64,000 nucleotides of DNA from Nitrosomonas marina (GTDB lineage Bacteria > Pseudomonadota > Gammaproteobacteria > Burkholderiales > Nitrosomonadaceae): the NCBI RefSeq assembly GCF_900111605.1, contig NZ_FOIA01000002.1:1-64000 (forward strand), read 5' to 3'. A program made the translations under genes and the position numbers. Below, piece by piece: positions 35,216 through 45,587 of this stretch. Under the pieces are notes generated by a model. That model saw only the letters and a list, made by a program, of their open reading frames with translations. It ran no database searches and was not told the DNA's origin. Within the stretch, counting starts at the first letter, position 1, and each line of letters opens with the position of its first letter.

Positions 35216-36943
35216 GTGGCCACAGTACCGAACGAAGTCAATGCAACCAAGATACCGCAATCGCAATCAGGTATAACTTCTGTATTAGACAAATTCAATC
35301 AACTACCCAGTCAGAAAAAGCTGGGGTTCATGCTAGCAGCAGCAGCCAGCGTCGCAATCCTCGCAGGTGCATGGATGTGGAGCCAGTCACCTGATTATCG
35401 GGTGCTTTATTCAAATATCTCTGATCAGGATGGCGCCGACATTATCAGTGCGCTGCAACAGGGAAATGTTTCGTATAAATTCTCACATAATGGTGGCGCA
35501 ATTCTGGTTCCTGCGGATCAGGTACACGAAGCACGCATCCGCCTGGCAGGTCAGGGATTGCCAAAAGGCGGTCTGGTTGGTTTCGAATTGATGGAAAACC
35601 AAAAATTTGGTATCAGCCAGTTTCTTGAGCAGGTCAATTATCAACGAGCTCTGGAAGGCGAACTGTCCCGATCCGTTCAATCTCTCTCAGCAGTGCAAAG
35701 TGCACGCATCCATTTGGCTATTTCAAAACCATCAGTATTTGCAAGAGAGAGGCAGAAGCCAAGTGTTTCAGTATTGCTGAACTTGCATCCGGGAAGAATG
35801 CTCAGTGAAGAACAGGTCAGTGCCATAGTCCACCTTGTCTCCAGCAGCATACCCAATCTGCCCGTAAAAAACGTCACTGTTGTTGATCAAAACGGAAATT
35901 TGCTTAGCGGCCAGGAACACTCTAAAAACGAATCAAAATTTGATGCCAAACAGCTGGAGTACATACACGAGCTGGAAAAAAGCTATACACGACGCATCGA
36001 GGCTATCCTGTCACCGATCACCGGCACAGCGAACGTGCGCGCCCAGGTTACTGCAGATCTCGATTTTTCCAGAATCGAACGCGCTGAAGAGATCTACCGG
36101 CCCAACAATCCCGACACTGAAAAAGCATCGGTACGCAGCAAACAGACCATGGAATCCGTTTCAACCGGTAACAAGATAGACGGAGGTATTCCAGGCGCGC
36201 TCACCAATCGCCCGCCAGAACCGGCAGCAGCTCCAATTGAAATAAACGGTGATGAAAATGTCGAGGACAAAAAACCTGATCCGTTACCCACTGATCAGCG
36301 CAAGGAATCAACTATCAATTATGAGGTGGATAAAACCGTTCAGCACACGCATCTGCCTACCGGTAATATTAAGCGGTTGTCAGCGGCCGTCGTTGTCAAC
36401 TATCGCAAACTAATCGATGAAGAAGGAAACATCAAGCACGCACCGCTATCCACCGAAGAAATTCAGGAAATTACCAGACTGGTAAGAGATGCGATGGGTT
36501 TTAATGAAGAACGTGGCGATACGTTAACGGTAACCAATAATTTATTTACCGATTCCGATCATGCGTTACAGGGCGCAGTATGGAATGATCCTGAAATCAT
36601 TTCACTGGCCCAGGAAATCGGAAAACAACTATTAATTGCCGCTATAGTTCTATTCTTTTTACTTAAGATTCTTCGGCCTTTCCTCAAATCACTGACGCAC
36701 GATCCAGAACAGGAAAATAAAAAAATCAGCGAGTTGCCAAACAATACTGCAGCCAGTCCATCAGGAAAGCCGGTACAACTTGCAGAGGATGGAACGCCGA
36801 TGCTGAAAAAAGATACGCTTTCAGAAGAATCTGCCAGAAAAGAACTATTCGACAAAAATCTTAAGAAAGCCAAACAGCTGGCGATTGACGAGCCGGCGAT
36901 TGTCGCCAATGTTGTAAAAGAATGGGTCAATGGCAATGGATGA
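35216..36943 (+). CDS. fliF: Flagellar MS-ring protein FliF
   Basis: 575 residues from GTG 35216, supported by GGCAGGAG 7 bases upstream. Two transmembrane segments (about 40-58 and 468-488) flank a large periplasmic part with the ring-building motifs (DYRVLYSNISDQDGADI, NYQRALEGELSRS). The C-terminal cytoplasmic tail binds FliG. It overlaps fliG by 14 bases. The protein forms the MS ring, the base on which the motor and export apparatus assemble. Confidence 0.96.
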   Translation: MATVPNEVNATKIPQSQSGITSVLDKFNQLPSQKKLGFMLAAAASVAILAGAWMWSQSPDYRVLYSNISDQDGADIISALQQGNVSYKFSHNGGAILVPADQVHEARIRLAGQGLPKGGLVGFELMENQKFGISQFLEQVNYQRALEGELSRSVQSLSAVQSARIHLAISKPSVFARERQKPSVSVLLNLHPGRMLSEEQVSAIVHLVSSSIPNLPVKNVTVVDQNGNLLSGQEHSKNESKFDAKQLEYIHELEKSYTRRIEAILSPITGTANVRAQVTADLDFSRIERAEEIYRPNNPDTEKASVRSKQTMESVSTGNKIDGGIPGALTNRPPEPAAAPIEINGDENVEDKKPDPLPTDQRKESTINYEVDKTVQHTHLPTGNIKRLSAAVVVNYRKLIDEEGNIKHAPLSTEEIQEITRLVRDAMGFNEERGDTLTVTNNLFTDSDHALQGAVWNDPEIISLAQEIGKQLLIAAIVLFFLLKILRPFLKSLTHDPEQENKKISELPNNTAASPSGKPVQLAEDGTPMLKKDTLSEESARKELFDKNLKKAKQLAIDEPAIVANVVKEWVNGNG

Positions 36944-37931
36944 ATCAGGTTTAAAAAAGAGCGCGATATTGCTGATGTCGCTTGGAGAAAACGAGGCAGC
37001 TTCGGTCTTCAAATTTTTATCTCCCAAAGAAGTACAAAAACTCGGTAGCGCCATGTCCAGCTTGAATAATATTACTCAAAACGAGATTGAGAGCGTAATT
37101 GAAGAATTTAATAGACAAGCCAATGGCAAGACTGCATTAGGTCAGGGTGCAAGTGATTACATTCGCAAGGTACTGACAAATGCCTTGGGTGACGAAAAAG
37201 CAGCCAATCTTATCGATCGGATTTTGCATGGCGGGGACACCAGCGGCATTGAAGGGTTGAAGTGGATGGATGCGCCTTCCGTCGTAGAGCTTATCAAAAA
37301 TGAGCATCCACAGATTATCGCGACAATTCTTGTTCATCTTGAGCGCGATCATGCCAGCGAGATACTCAGTCTTTTTTCAGAACGACTGCGCAATGATACA
37401 TTGCTGCGGATTGCAACACTGGACAGTATTCAACCCGATGCGTTGCGGGAACTCAACGATGTGCTGACAAAATTACTGTCTGGCAGTAACAACATTAGGA
37501 AAGCACCCATGGGTGGTGTCCGTGCCGCTGCTGAGATACTTAACTTCGTTCCAACAGTACAGGAATCCAGTGTAATCGATAATATCAGGCAATATGATGA
37601 GGAATTGGCGCAGCAGATTATGGATGAAATGTTCGTGTTCGATAATCTTGTAGATATTGATGATCAGGGCATTCAACTGCTGCTCAGAGAGGTTCAGTCG
37701 AATTCTCTGGTCGTTGCCCTGAAAGGTGCGCAAGAAGAAATTCGCAATAAGATTTTCAAAAACATGTCCAAACGGGCAGTAGAATCACTGAAGGAAGATA
37801 TAGAAAGCAAAGGCCCCGTCCGCGTATCCGAAGTTGAAGCGGAACAGAAAGAAATACTCAAGGTGTTGCGCCAACTGGCCGAGAGCGGTCAGATTGCTTT
37901 GGGTGGCAAAGGTGATGATAGTTATGTTTAA
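36930..37931 (+). CDS. fliG: Flagellar motor switch protein FliG
   Basis: 333 residues, normal length. The three FliG domains are visible: N-terminal FliF-binding, middle FliM-binding (EHPQIIATILVHLE), and C-terminal torque domain (DLVDIDDQGIQLLLREV-like, with the charged ridge). It sits on the cytoplasmic face of the MS ring and interacts with the stator. ATG 36936 is an alternative start. It overlaps the end of fliF. Confidence 0.96.
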   Translation: MAMDESGLKKSAILLMSLGENEAASVFKFLSPKEVQKLGSAMSSLNNITQNEIESVIEEFNRQANGKTALGQGASDYIRKVLTNALGDEKAANLIDRILHGGDTSGIEGLKWMDAPSVVELIKNEHPQIIATILVHLERDHASEILSLFSERLRNDTLLRIATLDSIQPDALRELNDVLTKLLSGSNNIRKAPMGGVRAAAEILNFVPTVQESSVIDNIRQYDEELAQQIMDEMFVFDNLVDIDDQGIQLLLREVQSNSLVVALKGAQEEIRNKIFKNMSKRAVESLKEDIESKGPVRVSEVEAEQKEILKVLRQLAESGQIALGGKGDDSYV

Positions 37932-38038
37932 CATACGGCGCAACACAATATACCCACTGTCAAAAGCCTTACGTGGAAATATTTTTTTGTTAAAGATGAT
38001 CAAGGTCATCATCAAAAATTCAACTCAGAACCTTACAG

Positions 38039-38752
38039 ATGACTATCACTACGGTAATTCCTAAAGCGAAGCTGACATCCTGCGAACGCTGGAAGCTGAA
38101 TTCCTTTGACACGCCCAAAACAGAAATACCCGCAGACCACGCGCAATCTGATGATTCAGCCCGCAATACAGCAGCGGCTGTCAATACAAACGAATTAGAA
38201 ATTATAGTTCAAACCGCAAAAGAAGATGGCCTCAAAAAAGGCTATGATGAAGGATATAAAAATGGTATTGAAGAAGGCCGTAATAAGGGTTATCTGGAAG
38301 GAAAACAGCAAGGCGAGTCGGAAGTCAAGGCTGAGCTTAGTCAAATCAATTCAGTATTCAGCAACCTGAATCAGCAGATCCAGTCTATTGAGCAACATAT
38401 TGCACAAGATATGCTAACGCTTGCGATCAGTCTTGCCAAAAAAATGATTACACAGGCACTTACAATACATCCTGAACTGATCCTGCCGGTTGTTCAGGAA
38501 GCTGCCCGCCAGCTTTCCGGTTCCGAACATGACTTACAGATTTTTGTTCATCCCGACGATGCTGAAATCATTCGCCGGTACCAGAACGAACAGTCGGCGC
38601 AGGTTCACTGGAAAATTCATGAGGATACACAACAGGAACGAGGCGGTTGCCGTCTAGCGGCAGGCGGAAGTGAAATTGATGCCAGTATGGGAACGCGGTG
38701 GCACCGCGTGCTGGCAGCTATAGGTCAAAATGATGACTGGATCGATAAATAA
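38039..38752 (+). CDS. fliH: Flagellar export ATPase regulator FliH
   Basis: 237 residues with a central stretch of glycine-spaced repeats ([17 protein letters not shown]) typical of the FliH stalk, followed by the conserved C-terminal domain that binds FliI. The N-terminal 60 residues are poorly conserved. FliH holds and regulates the export ATPase FliI. Its end overlaps fliI by 23 bases; 107 bases separate it from fliG. Confidence 0.92.
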   Translation: MTITTVIPKAKLTSCERWKLNSFDTPKTEIPADHAQSDDSARNTAAAVNTNELEIIVQTAKEDGLKKGYDEGYKNGIEEGRNKGYLEGKQQGESEVKAELSQINSVFSNLNQQIQSIEQHIAQDMLTLAISLAKKMITQALTIHPELILPVVQEAARQLSGSEHDLQIFVHPDDAEIIRRYQNEQSAQVHWKIHEDTQQERGGCRLAAGGSEIDASMGTRWHRVLAAIGQNDDWIDK

Positions 38753-40169
38753 TCTTCAAATGCACAACCATCATGAAAACTGGCGTAACTATCTGGATAA
38801 TTGCAACCAGCTCATCTCGGCATCAGAGCCGGTTGTAACAAATGGTACTGTTACACGCGTTACCGGTCTGGTTATGGAAGCGGCCGGACTTAAACTGCCT
38901 ATCGGCAGCAGTTGCACTATTTTTTTGTCCAATGGAAACAATGTATCTGCAGAAGTTGTCGGCTTTTCGAATGAACGCCTTTATTTAATGCCTACCAGTG
39001 AAATTTTTGGACTGGCGCCCGGCGCAAAAGTGATGCCGGCGGAAATGCCCGTGGAAACACCAAAAATTGGAATGAAGCAGCATCCACGAAGACGTGCCTC
39101 AGATCAGGCAAAGCATGTTAGGGTCGGCGAAGGATTGCTTGGACGCGTGCTGAATGGACTCGGCGAACCGCTTGATCACTTGGGGTTAATAGCAGCAGGA
39201 AAAAGCGTTCCTCTTTACAGCAGGCCATATAATCCGTTGGAGCGAGCGCCGGTTTCTCATCCACTGGACGTGGGTGTGCGTGCGATTAATACCTTGTTGA
39301 CTGTTGGTCGGGGGCAGCGCATGGGTCTTTTTGCCGGCAGCGGTGTTGGCAAAAGCGTACTTTTGGGGATGATGGCGCGCTACACCGCTGCTGACGTCAT
39401 CGTTGTCGGTTTGATCGGGGAACGTGGACGAGAGGTGAAGGAATTCATTGAGAATATACTGGGAAACGAGGGATTATCGCGCTCAGTCGTGATTGCGGCG
39501 CCTGCTGATACATCGCCACTGATACGACTTCAGGGTGCGGCCTATGCTACTGCAATCGCGGAATTTTTCCGTGATGAAGGTAAACATGTATTGCTGATCA
39601 TGGATTCACTGACACGCTATGCTATGGCACAAAGAGAAATTTCACTGGCCATCGGAGAACCACCGGCTACAAAAGGATATCCGCCATCAGTATTTGCACG
39701 ATTGCCGCAACTTGTCGAACGTGCCGGTAATGGCAAACATGACAGCGGTTCCATTACCGCTTTTTACACTGTATTAACCGAAGGAGACGATCATAACGAT
39801 CCAATTGCCGACAGCGCACGCGCCATTTTAGACGGACATATTGTGCTATCACGCCGAATAGCGGAATCCGGTCATTACCCGGCAATCGATATTGAGGCAT
39901 CCATCAGTCGTGTCATGGCCAGCATTGTATCGCCGGAACATATCGAAGCAGCAAGAAAATTCAAAAGCATGTATTCGCATTACCAGCGTAACCATGACTT
40001 GATCAGTGTCGGTGCCTATGTATCAGGCTCCGATCCATTGTTGGATCGCGCAATTAAAATTTATCCGGCGCTTAGCCATTTTCTCCAGCAAGGCATGACG
40101 CAACAGGAAAATTATGGTAACAGCATTAACAATCTGTTTTCCCTGTTCAATCATCAGGACAGTCAATAA
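38730..40169 (+). CDS. fliI: Flagellum-specific ATP synthase FliI
   Basis: 479 residues with an N-terminal beta-barrel and a RecA-like core: Walker A GSGVGKS (203-209), Walker [12 protein letters not shown], and the [18 protein letters not shown] segment. It is the hexameric ATPase that unfolds and delivers flagellar export substrates. It starts within fliH, showing translational coupling; the first 20 residues may be shorter if a later ATG (38760) is used. Confidence 0.96.
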   Translation: MMTGSINNLQMHNHHENWRNYLDNCNQLISASEPVVTNGTVTRVTGLVMEAAGLKLPIGSSCTIFLSNGNNVSAEVVGFSNERLYLMPTSEIFGLAPGAKVMPAEMPVETPKIGMKQHPRRRASDQAKHVRVGEGLLGRVLNGLGEPLDHLGLIAAGKSVPLYSRPYNPLERAPVSHPLDVGVRAINTLLTVGRGQRMGLFAGSGVGKSVLLGMMARYTAADVIVVGLIGERGREVKEFIENILGNEGLSRSVVIAAPADTSPLIRLQGAAYATAIAEFFRDEGKHVLLIMDSLTRYAMAQREISLAIGEPPATKGYPPSVFARLPQLVERAGNGKHDSGSITAFYTVLTEGDDHNDPIADSARAILDGHIVLSRRIAESGHYPAIDIEASISRVMASIVSPEHIEAARKFKSMYSHYQRNHDLISVGAYVSGSDPLLDRAIKIYPALSHFLQQGMTQQENYGNSINNLFSLFNHQDSQ

Positions 40170-40184
40170 CATATCGAATCAAAC

Positions 40185-40640
40185 ATGTCGAACCTGACGC
40201 CTTTAAAAAAACTACTCGAGCTCGCACAGAAACAAAGCGACGATTCGGCCAGACAATTGGGGAGATTGAATTTTCATCATAAGGAAGCTGAAAAAAAACT
40301 AAATCTGCTATTACAGTACCGACAAAGCTATCAGGATCGTCTACAGAATGCAGCTCGAAATGGCATCGGGCATGTTGAATGGCAGAATTTCGTAACGTTT
40401 ATGAATAAACTTGACAATGCCATTTCTGAACAGAAGCTTGCAGTGAAGCACACAGAAGCCAACTGCCAGACCGGTAGCAATACTTATCAGTCCTGTCAAC
40501 GCAAACTCAATGCTTATTCTGCGCTGGCCCAGCGTCACCAGGAATCAGAAAAAGCACAACAAAAAATCACAGAACAGAAGACTCTGGATGAATTTACCGC
40601 CAACCGTGTGGCTCGCGATAATAGGAATACCACCAAATAA
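40185..40640 (+). CDS. fliJ: Flagellar export chaperone FliJ
   Basis: 151 residues, almost entirely charged coiled coil, as in FliJ, which links FliI to the export gate FlhA. Sequence conservation in this family is low, so the call rests on length, coiled-coil character and its place between fliI and fliK. It starts 15 bases after fliI. Confidence 0.9.
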   Translation: MSNLTPLKKLLELAQKQSDDSARQLGRLNFHHKEAEKKLNLLLQYRQSYQDRLQNAARNGIGHVEWQNFVTFMNKLDNAISEQKLAVKHTEANCQTGSNTYQSCQRKLNAYSALAQRHQESEKAQQKITEQKTLDEFTANRVARDNRNTTK

Positions 40641-40718
40641 AAACGAAAGATTATTCGCTACTGGCACAAACGTTGCTTTTATACATAAAAGACATTAATT
40701 ATTTAAGCGAGAACAACT

Positions 40719-42290
40719 ATGCTGAATTCACCCCTTCCCTTACCAATACAGATTCAAACAAAACAGCCCGTTATTCACAATACCAATTTAACGCATGCCG
40801 GTGAGTCAGGGAAAGCAGAAGGAACCTCATTTGATAAGGTTCTGGAGCGTGAAGTCGCACAAAAAAAACAAGCAACATCAACCGAAAGTAACACAACAAA
40901 TACAAACAACAGCGATACGGAATCAAACGGCAGCATAAAAGACAAAACCACTACACCCAGTACAAATGATGCTTCCAATACCGAGAAAAACTCAACTGAA
41001 TCTTCTTCAGTTAAAACAGGTTCAAATAACGAGCACAAATCAGGGCAAAAGGACGAAGAAGTTGAAACCGGACCAATTTCAGATAATTCCGGCATTGTTC
41101 ACGCGCAGTTACCTCAACGAGTTCCTGTGCCTGCATTCTCCACTGATCAACCCGATATACATGCAAATAACACCAGGTTAAAACAGACATCTGGCATAAC
41201 TTCAGTGCACTTGACGGTTCAATCGGAAACACAACAGCAAATTATGCAAAGCGATTTACCACATCAAAACCCATGGCAATCTTCACATGCGGACAGTTTT
41301 GCCGGTATTGACTCCACTGATCAACCCGATATACATGCAAATAACACCAGGTTAAAACAGACATCTGGCATAACTTCAGTGCACTTGACGGTTCAATCGG
41401 AAACACAACAGCAAATTATACAAAGCGATTTACCAGATCAAAACCCATGGCAATCTTCATATGCGGACAGTTTTGCCGGTATTGACAAAAGTCTGCCACT
41501 ATTAAACAGTCATACTCATGGTTTAATTGGTGGCAACAATTTAAATAAAACAGTTAACCTGACAAACACAGCTAAGAACGATAGCTTCCCGCAATTCTTT
41601 ACTGCGGACGTTAAACAAAATCTGATCGAAAATAAAGAGCTGTGGCAGTTATTGCATGCGGCAAATTTTGCCGATAACGAAAAAACCACGGAATTTTCCC
41701 TAGATACCGGTAAAGATTTTTTAGCACGGTTTAATGAATTCGGCGCAATGATACAAACAGATTCCGATACATTATTTCAGCCCGGATTAAACAATTCGTC
41801 ACAAATATTTTCTCAAACTGCTTCACAAGCAACAGTTTCGCAGCATGTCGAACTTGACGTTCAAATCGGACAGCCCAAGTGGAATGGAGAATTTGCTCAA
41901 AAAATCGTTTGGCTTGCTAATCAGCAAAACCAGTTTGCCGAACTCCGCCTGAATCCAGCTCATCTCGGTCCTGTTGAAATTATGTTAAGCCTAACAAACG
42001 ACAATGGAACCCAGGCATCGGCCCAATTTGTATCACCACATTTGGCAGTTCGCGAGGCAATAGAGGCGGCTTTGCCAAGATTACGTGAATTAATGGCCGA
42101 AAGCGGCATTCAGCTTGGTGATGTAATGGTCGGTGCCGAGTCGTTTCAGCAGCAGGAAAAAAGCGAACAGCATGCACGCCATGCGAACGATAACGCAGGC
42201 TTGATTAACGCACAAAATTTTTCTGACACAATTCCGGAAGAAGTGACTTCGTCAGGCAAACACAGCGGAATTGTCAATACATTTGCCTAG
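40719..42290 (+). CDS. fliK: Flagellar hook-length control protein FliK
   Basis: 523 residues. The first 370 are low-complexity, rich in Ser, Thr, Asn and Gln, as expected for the extended ruler part. The C-terminal domain (about 385-475) has the conserved LRLNPAHLGPVEIMLSL block and QFVSPHLAVREAIEAALPRL. FliK measures hook length and switches export specificity. Residues about 141-255 hold a nearly identical 58-residue tandem duplication, described separately. Confidence 0.94.
   Translation: MLNSPLPLPIQIQTKQPVIHNTNLTHAGESGKAEGTSFDKVLEREVAQKKQATSTESNTTNTNNSDTESNGSIKDKTTTPSTNDASNTEKNSTESSSVKTGSNNEHKSGQKDEEVETGPISDNSGIVHAQLPQRVPVPAFSTDQPDIHANNTRLKQTSGITSVHLTVQSETQQQIMQSDLPHQNPWQSSHADSFAGIDSTDQPDIHANNTRLKQTSGITSVHLTVQSETQQQIIQSDLPDQNPWQSSYADSFAGIDKSLPLLNSHTHGLIGGNNLNKTVNLTNTAKNDSFPQFFTADVKQNLIENKELWQLLHAANFADNEKTTEFSLDTGKDFLARFNEFGAMIQTDSDTLFQPGLNNSSQIFSQTASQATVSQHVELDVQIGQPKWNGEFAQKIVWLANQQNQFAELRLNPAHLGPVEIMLSLTNDNGTQASAQFVSPHLAVREAIEAALPRLRELMAESGIQLGDVMVGAESFQQQEKSEQHARHANDNAGLINAQNFSDTIPEEVTSSGKHSGIVNTFA
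41138..41485 (+). repeat. 174-bp tandem duplication inside fliK
   Basis: Two direct repeats, 41138-41311 and 41312-41485, each 174 bases (58 codons), keep the frame. I count three base differences between them (Met/Ile, His/Asp and His/Tyr changes). Such near-identity points to a recent duplication. It lengthens the ruler region of FliK. Confidence 0.93.
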
Positions 42291-42358
42291 CATGACAATC
42301 GACAATGAGATTATAGATCACAAATATACTTTCTATTTAAAAAAGAAACAGAATAATC

Positions 42359-43576
42359 TTAAAACTGTGTACTAAAGGCAAAAACGCCACCTTCTGCACT
42401 CTGCACTACAAAACCTTCAGGAATACGCTGAGGGCGTGACAAAATGGCGCTGCCGTCCGTTGCTGCTCGCGCCAGAACAACGCCATCATAATTTCTTAGA
42501 ATATTTACATAGCCTTTATCATCGCCGATGACGACATACTGACTTGTAACCAGCGGAGCGGTTAGATTCTTGCTTCCCAGTTTGACTTGCTTCCACATAC
42601 CAGCACCGCTTCTTTTATCGTAAGCAGCCAATACACCTTTTTCCTCGGAAACATAAACATAATCACTGTCCATCGCCAGCCCCTCACTGCTGGATGATTC
42701 ACGTGCCCAAATCTGTGTTCCATCAATAATTTGAAAGCAAGCCACTCGTCCCTGATAGGCAACGGCGCAAATCAAGCGATCATCAATTGCGGGTGAACTG
42801 GTGATATCAGTCATTCGTTCCAGCTCGGTCACACCTCGGGGCTGGGATACTACAGCTTCCCACCCCACATTTCCAGTAAAGAGGCTCATCCCCACCAATT
42901 TCCCACCAGCGAATCCGGCAAAAACCGCACCTTGTGTAATCGCCACACCTGCAGAACTACGGACTGTCAGGGCCGGTGTTGCGCCTTGAAAAAACCATTT
43001 GCGTTTACCATCCAGGGCATCAAGCCCGTAAACCCGTCCATCGGTTGTGCGCACAACAACCATATTCTCTTTAATCTGGGGAGGACTCAGTATTTCACTA
43101 CTAACCTGTGACTTCCACAATGTATGACCAGACTCATTGAAGGCAAAAACTTCACCTTTTGACGATCCGACCAACACCATTCCTTCACCAGCTCCAACAC
43201 CGGCTGAAAATGGGTTTTTAGTTTTGATCTCCCAAACTTTTTCACCTGTCAGCGGATCCAGCCTTGTCAACTGACCATCCTCGTCTGCCACATAAACTGC
43301 ATCATTTTCAAAAGCCACAAGAAAGCTGGCCATATCGCTGTCACCAATACGGGTTTTCCATAACAAGGGAATTTCATCAAGCGCATTTAATGCTTCGAGT
43401 TCCGCTTCGTCAATAATCTCCTTTTCTTCGCCTTCAAATAATTCAGCAATCTGATATCCCAGCGAATCAAACATGCGGGGATCAAACGGCAATGGCAGAT
43501 TACTGCAACCGCCCAGAAGGAGCGTCAGTGCTAGCCCCCATACTGATATACTTCGTTCTGGCACGTCGGTTCTCAA
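42359..43576 (-). CDS. bamB: Outer-membrane assembly lipoprotein BamB
   Basis: 405 residues. A lipoprotein signal ends at LLLGGC (Cys24). The body is an eight-bladed PQQ-like beta-propeller, with repeated W-K/E-x-x motifs (GEKVWEIK, GHTLWKSQV, GKRKWFFQ, GTQIWARE). BamB is part of the BAM complex that inserts outer-membrane beta-barrels. It lies 14 bases downstream of the yfgM-like gene in the usual hisS-yfgM-bamB order. It is convergent with fliK. Confidence 0.95.
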   Translation of the reverse strand: MRTDVPERSISVWGLALTLLLGGCSNLPLPFDPRMFDSLGYQIAELFEGEEKEIIDEAELEALNALDEIPLLWKTRIGDSDMASFLVAFENDAVYVADEDGQLTRLDPLTGEKVWEIKTKNPFSAGVGAGEGMVLVGSSKGEVFAFNESGHTLWKSQVSSEILSPPQIKENMVVVRTTDGRVYGLDALDGKRKWFFQGATPALTVRSSAGVAITQGAVFAGFAGGKLVGMSLFTGNVGWEAVVSQPRGVTELERMTDITSSPAIDDRLICAVAYQGRVACFQIIDGTQIWARESSSSEGLAMDSDYVYVSEEKGVLAAYDKRSGAGMWKQVKLGSKNLTAPLVTSQYVVIGDDKGYVNILRNYDGVVLARAATDGSAILSRPQRIPEGFVVQSAEGGVFAFSTQF

Positions 43577-43590
43577 TGATATAACAATAT

Positions 43591-44229
43591 TTATTCTGAC
43601 TCACCGAGGGCATCCAGTTTCATCTGGACGATATTGAAATAATTGTTGTTTTTGTTCAGCTTGTCGATAGCGGCTTGATAAGATAGACGCGCTTCTTCTT
43701 TATTTCCCGATGCCAACAAAACGTCGCCTTTCAAATCGGCATATAAACCTGAAAAAGAATCAAGATGTTCAGAGTTCAAGTGACGTAAAGCTTCATTGTA
43801 ATTATTTTCATCCAGCAAAATGCCTGACAGCCTCAATCGCGCCAGGTCTCTTATCTCCGGTTCTTCGGCATGGTCGAGTATCCACTGTAGTTGTTGTTTG
43901 GCGCTTTGCAAGTCACCGGCATCCACACTGGCTTTTGCAGCTATCAACGCTGCACGAGGCGCGTACCCGCTGGATGGGTAACCTTCGGTTAATAAATATG
44001 CAGCATCATTGATTTTCTCTGAATCTCCAGTTTCCTGCACCTGCTTTAGTAATGCATACAGGTCTGCCGCCTGCTGTGCCTGGAGCTGCTGGTAGTATTT
44101 CCAAACCTGAGTAGCACCAATGGTTGCAACCATTGTCGCCAAAACTATAGTAATAATAGTTCCGTATTTGATCCACCAAGCTTTTATGCCCTCAATTTTT
44201 TCTTCTTCTTCTCGATTATATGTCGCCAT
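43591..44229 (-). CDS. YfgM-like tetratricopeptide membrane protein
   Basis: 212 residues from ATG 44229, chosen because GAGGT lies 6-10 bases upstream; an ATG at 44262 is in frame but has no such site. One transmembrane helix (about 22-45) follows a basic and acidic N-terminal tail, and the periplasmic part is made of TPR-like helical repeats. YfgM associates with the Sec translocon and PpiD and takes part in periplasmic chaperone work. The position between hisS and bamB is typical. Confidence 0.9.
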   Translation of the reverse strand: MATYNREEEEKIEGIKAWWIKYGTIITIVLATMVATIGATQVWKYYQQLQAQQAADLYALLKQVQETGDSEKINDAAYLLTEGYPSSGYAPRAALIAAKASVDAGDLQSAKQQLQWILDHAEEPEIRDLARLRLSGILLDENNYNEALRHLNSEHLDSFSGLYADLKGDVLLASGNKEEARLSYQAAIDKLNKNNNYFNIVQMKLDALGESE

Positions 44230-44321
44230 CGTATTACCTCGAATATTCCCTGCTCTCAACAAAATTGAAACTAAATTTATACTGAATACATTTTTAGTGT
44301 CTTGGCTGTAACATCGTCTTA

Positions 44322-45587
44322 TCAGTTTTTCGCTTTTATCAAATCACTGAGTGTATTCAAGTCAATTCTGACTTGATCAGCTACTTCACGTAACGGCTTT
44401 AACGTGACAACCTGCATCACAGCCTCGTCATCACCGATGATGACTGCAAAACGAGCTCCACTGGCATCTGCTTTTTTCATTTGTGACTTAAAGCTGCCAC
44501 CACCGCAATGCAGGATAACCTGACAGCCTGATTCGCGCAGCAATTCCGCAGTTTTCCATGCAAAACTCGTGGCTTGCTCACCCTGATGTACAATATAGAC
44601 ATCAGGAACTGAGCGTGCGATTTCTTTGCCACATTCGTGCATCAACGCCATTAGCCGCTCCACGCCCATGGCAAATCCACATGCCGGTGCCGGTCTGCCC
44701 CCTATTTGTGCTATCAATCCGTCATAGCGCCCGCCAGCACACACTGTACCCTGTGCTCCGAGCTTATCTGTAATCCACTCAAAGACAGTACGATTGTAAT
44801 AATCCAACCCTCTGACTAAGCGCAGATTAATTTCAAACTGAACACCCTGCTCGCGCAGCAACTGCTGTAATGTTTCAAAGTGAATACGCGAAGATTCATC
44901 CAAATCATCAATTAACCTGGGTGCCTGCTCAATAACTGGCTGCATCTCTGGATTCTTGCTGTCCAGTATTCTCAATGGATTTGCATGCAGACGTCTATTG
45001 GCATCCTCATCCAGGTGTTTGACGTGCTGCTCAAAATATTTAATTAACCGCGCCCGGTGTATCGCCCTGGATTCTGCACTGCCCAGCGTACCAATCTCCA
45101 AACGCAGACCTGTGATACCAAGCATTTGCCATAAACGCGTGCACATGACAATTAATTCTGCATCTATATCAGGACCAGAAAAACCCAGCGCTTCAACACC
45201 AACCTGATTAAACTGACGATAACGCCCTTTTTGTGGTCGCTCGTGTCGAAACATCGGACCGGAATATGCAAGGCGTTGCGGACCACCGTATAACAGATTA
45301 TGTTCGATAGCAGCGCGTACACATGAAGCAGTACCTTCAGGACGCAATGCCAGTCTGTCGTTATTGAGGTGATCGACAAAACTGTACATCTCTTTTTCAA
45401 CAATATCTGTCACTTCACCGATAGAACGAACAAATAAATCTGTATGTTCCACAACAGGCGTTCTAATATTGCTATAGCCATATAATGCAAGCCAATTGTG
45501 CACTGTCTGCTCAAAAAAATGCCATAAATGAGCTTCTTCGGGAAGAATATCATTCATCCCGCGCACTGCTTTTACAACTTTAGCCAT
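44322..45587 (-). CDS. hisS: Histidyl-tRNA synthetase
   Basis: 421 residues, the usual bacterial length. Class II motifs are present: RTPVVEHT in motif 1, [15 protein letters not shown] and [16 protein letters not shown] in motif 2, the histidine-specific [14 protein letters not shown], and AGGRYDGL plus GFAMGVERL in motif 3. It charges tRNA-His in the cytoplasm. Its ATG overlaps the ispG stop by one base, so the genes are coupled. Confidence 0.97.
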   Translation of the reverse strand: MAKVVKAVRGMNDILPEEAHLWHFFEQTVHNWLALYGYSNIRTPVVEHTDLFVRSIGEVTDIVEKEMYSFVDHLNNDRLALRPEGTASCVRAAIEHNLLYGGPQRLAYSGPMFRHERPQKGRYRQFNQVGVEALGFSGPDIDAELIVMCTRLWQMLGITGLRLEIGTLGSAESRAIHRARLIKYFEQHVKHLDEDANRRLHANPLRILDSKNPEMQPVIEQAPRLIDDLDESSRIHFETLQQLLREQGVQFEINLRLVRGLDYYNRTVFEWITDKLGAQGTVCAGGRYDGLIAQIGGRPAPACGFAMGVERLMALMHECGKEIARSVPDVYIVHQGEQATSFAWKTAELLRESGCQVILHCGGGSFKSQMKKADASGARFAVIIGDDEAVMQVVTLKPLREVADQVRIDLNTLSDLIKAKN

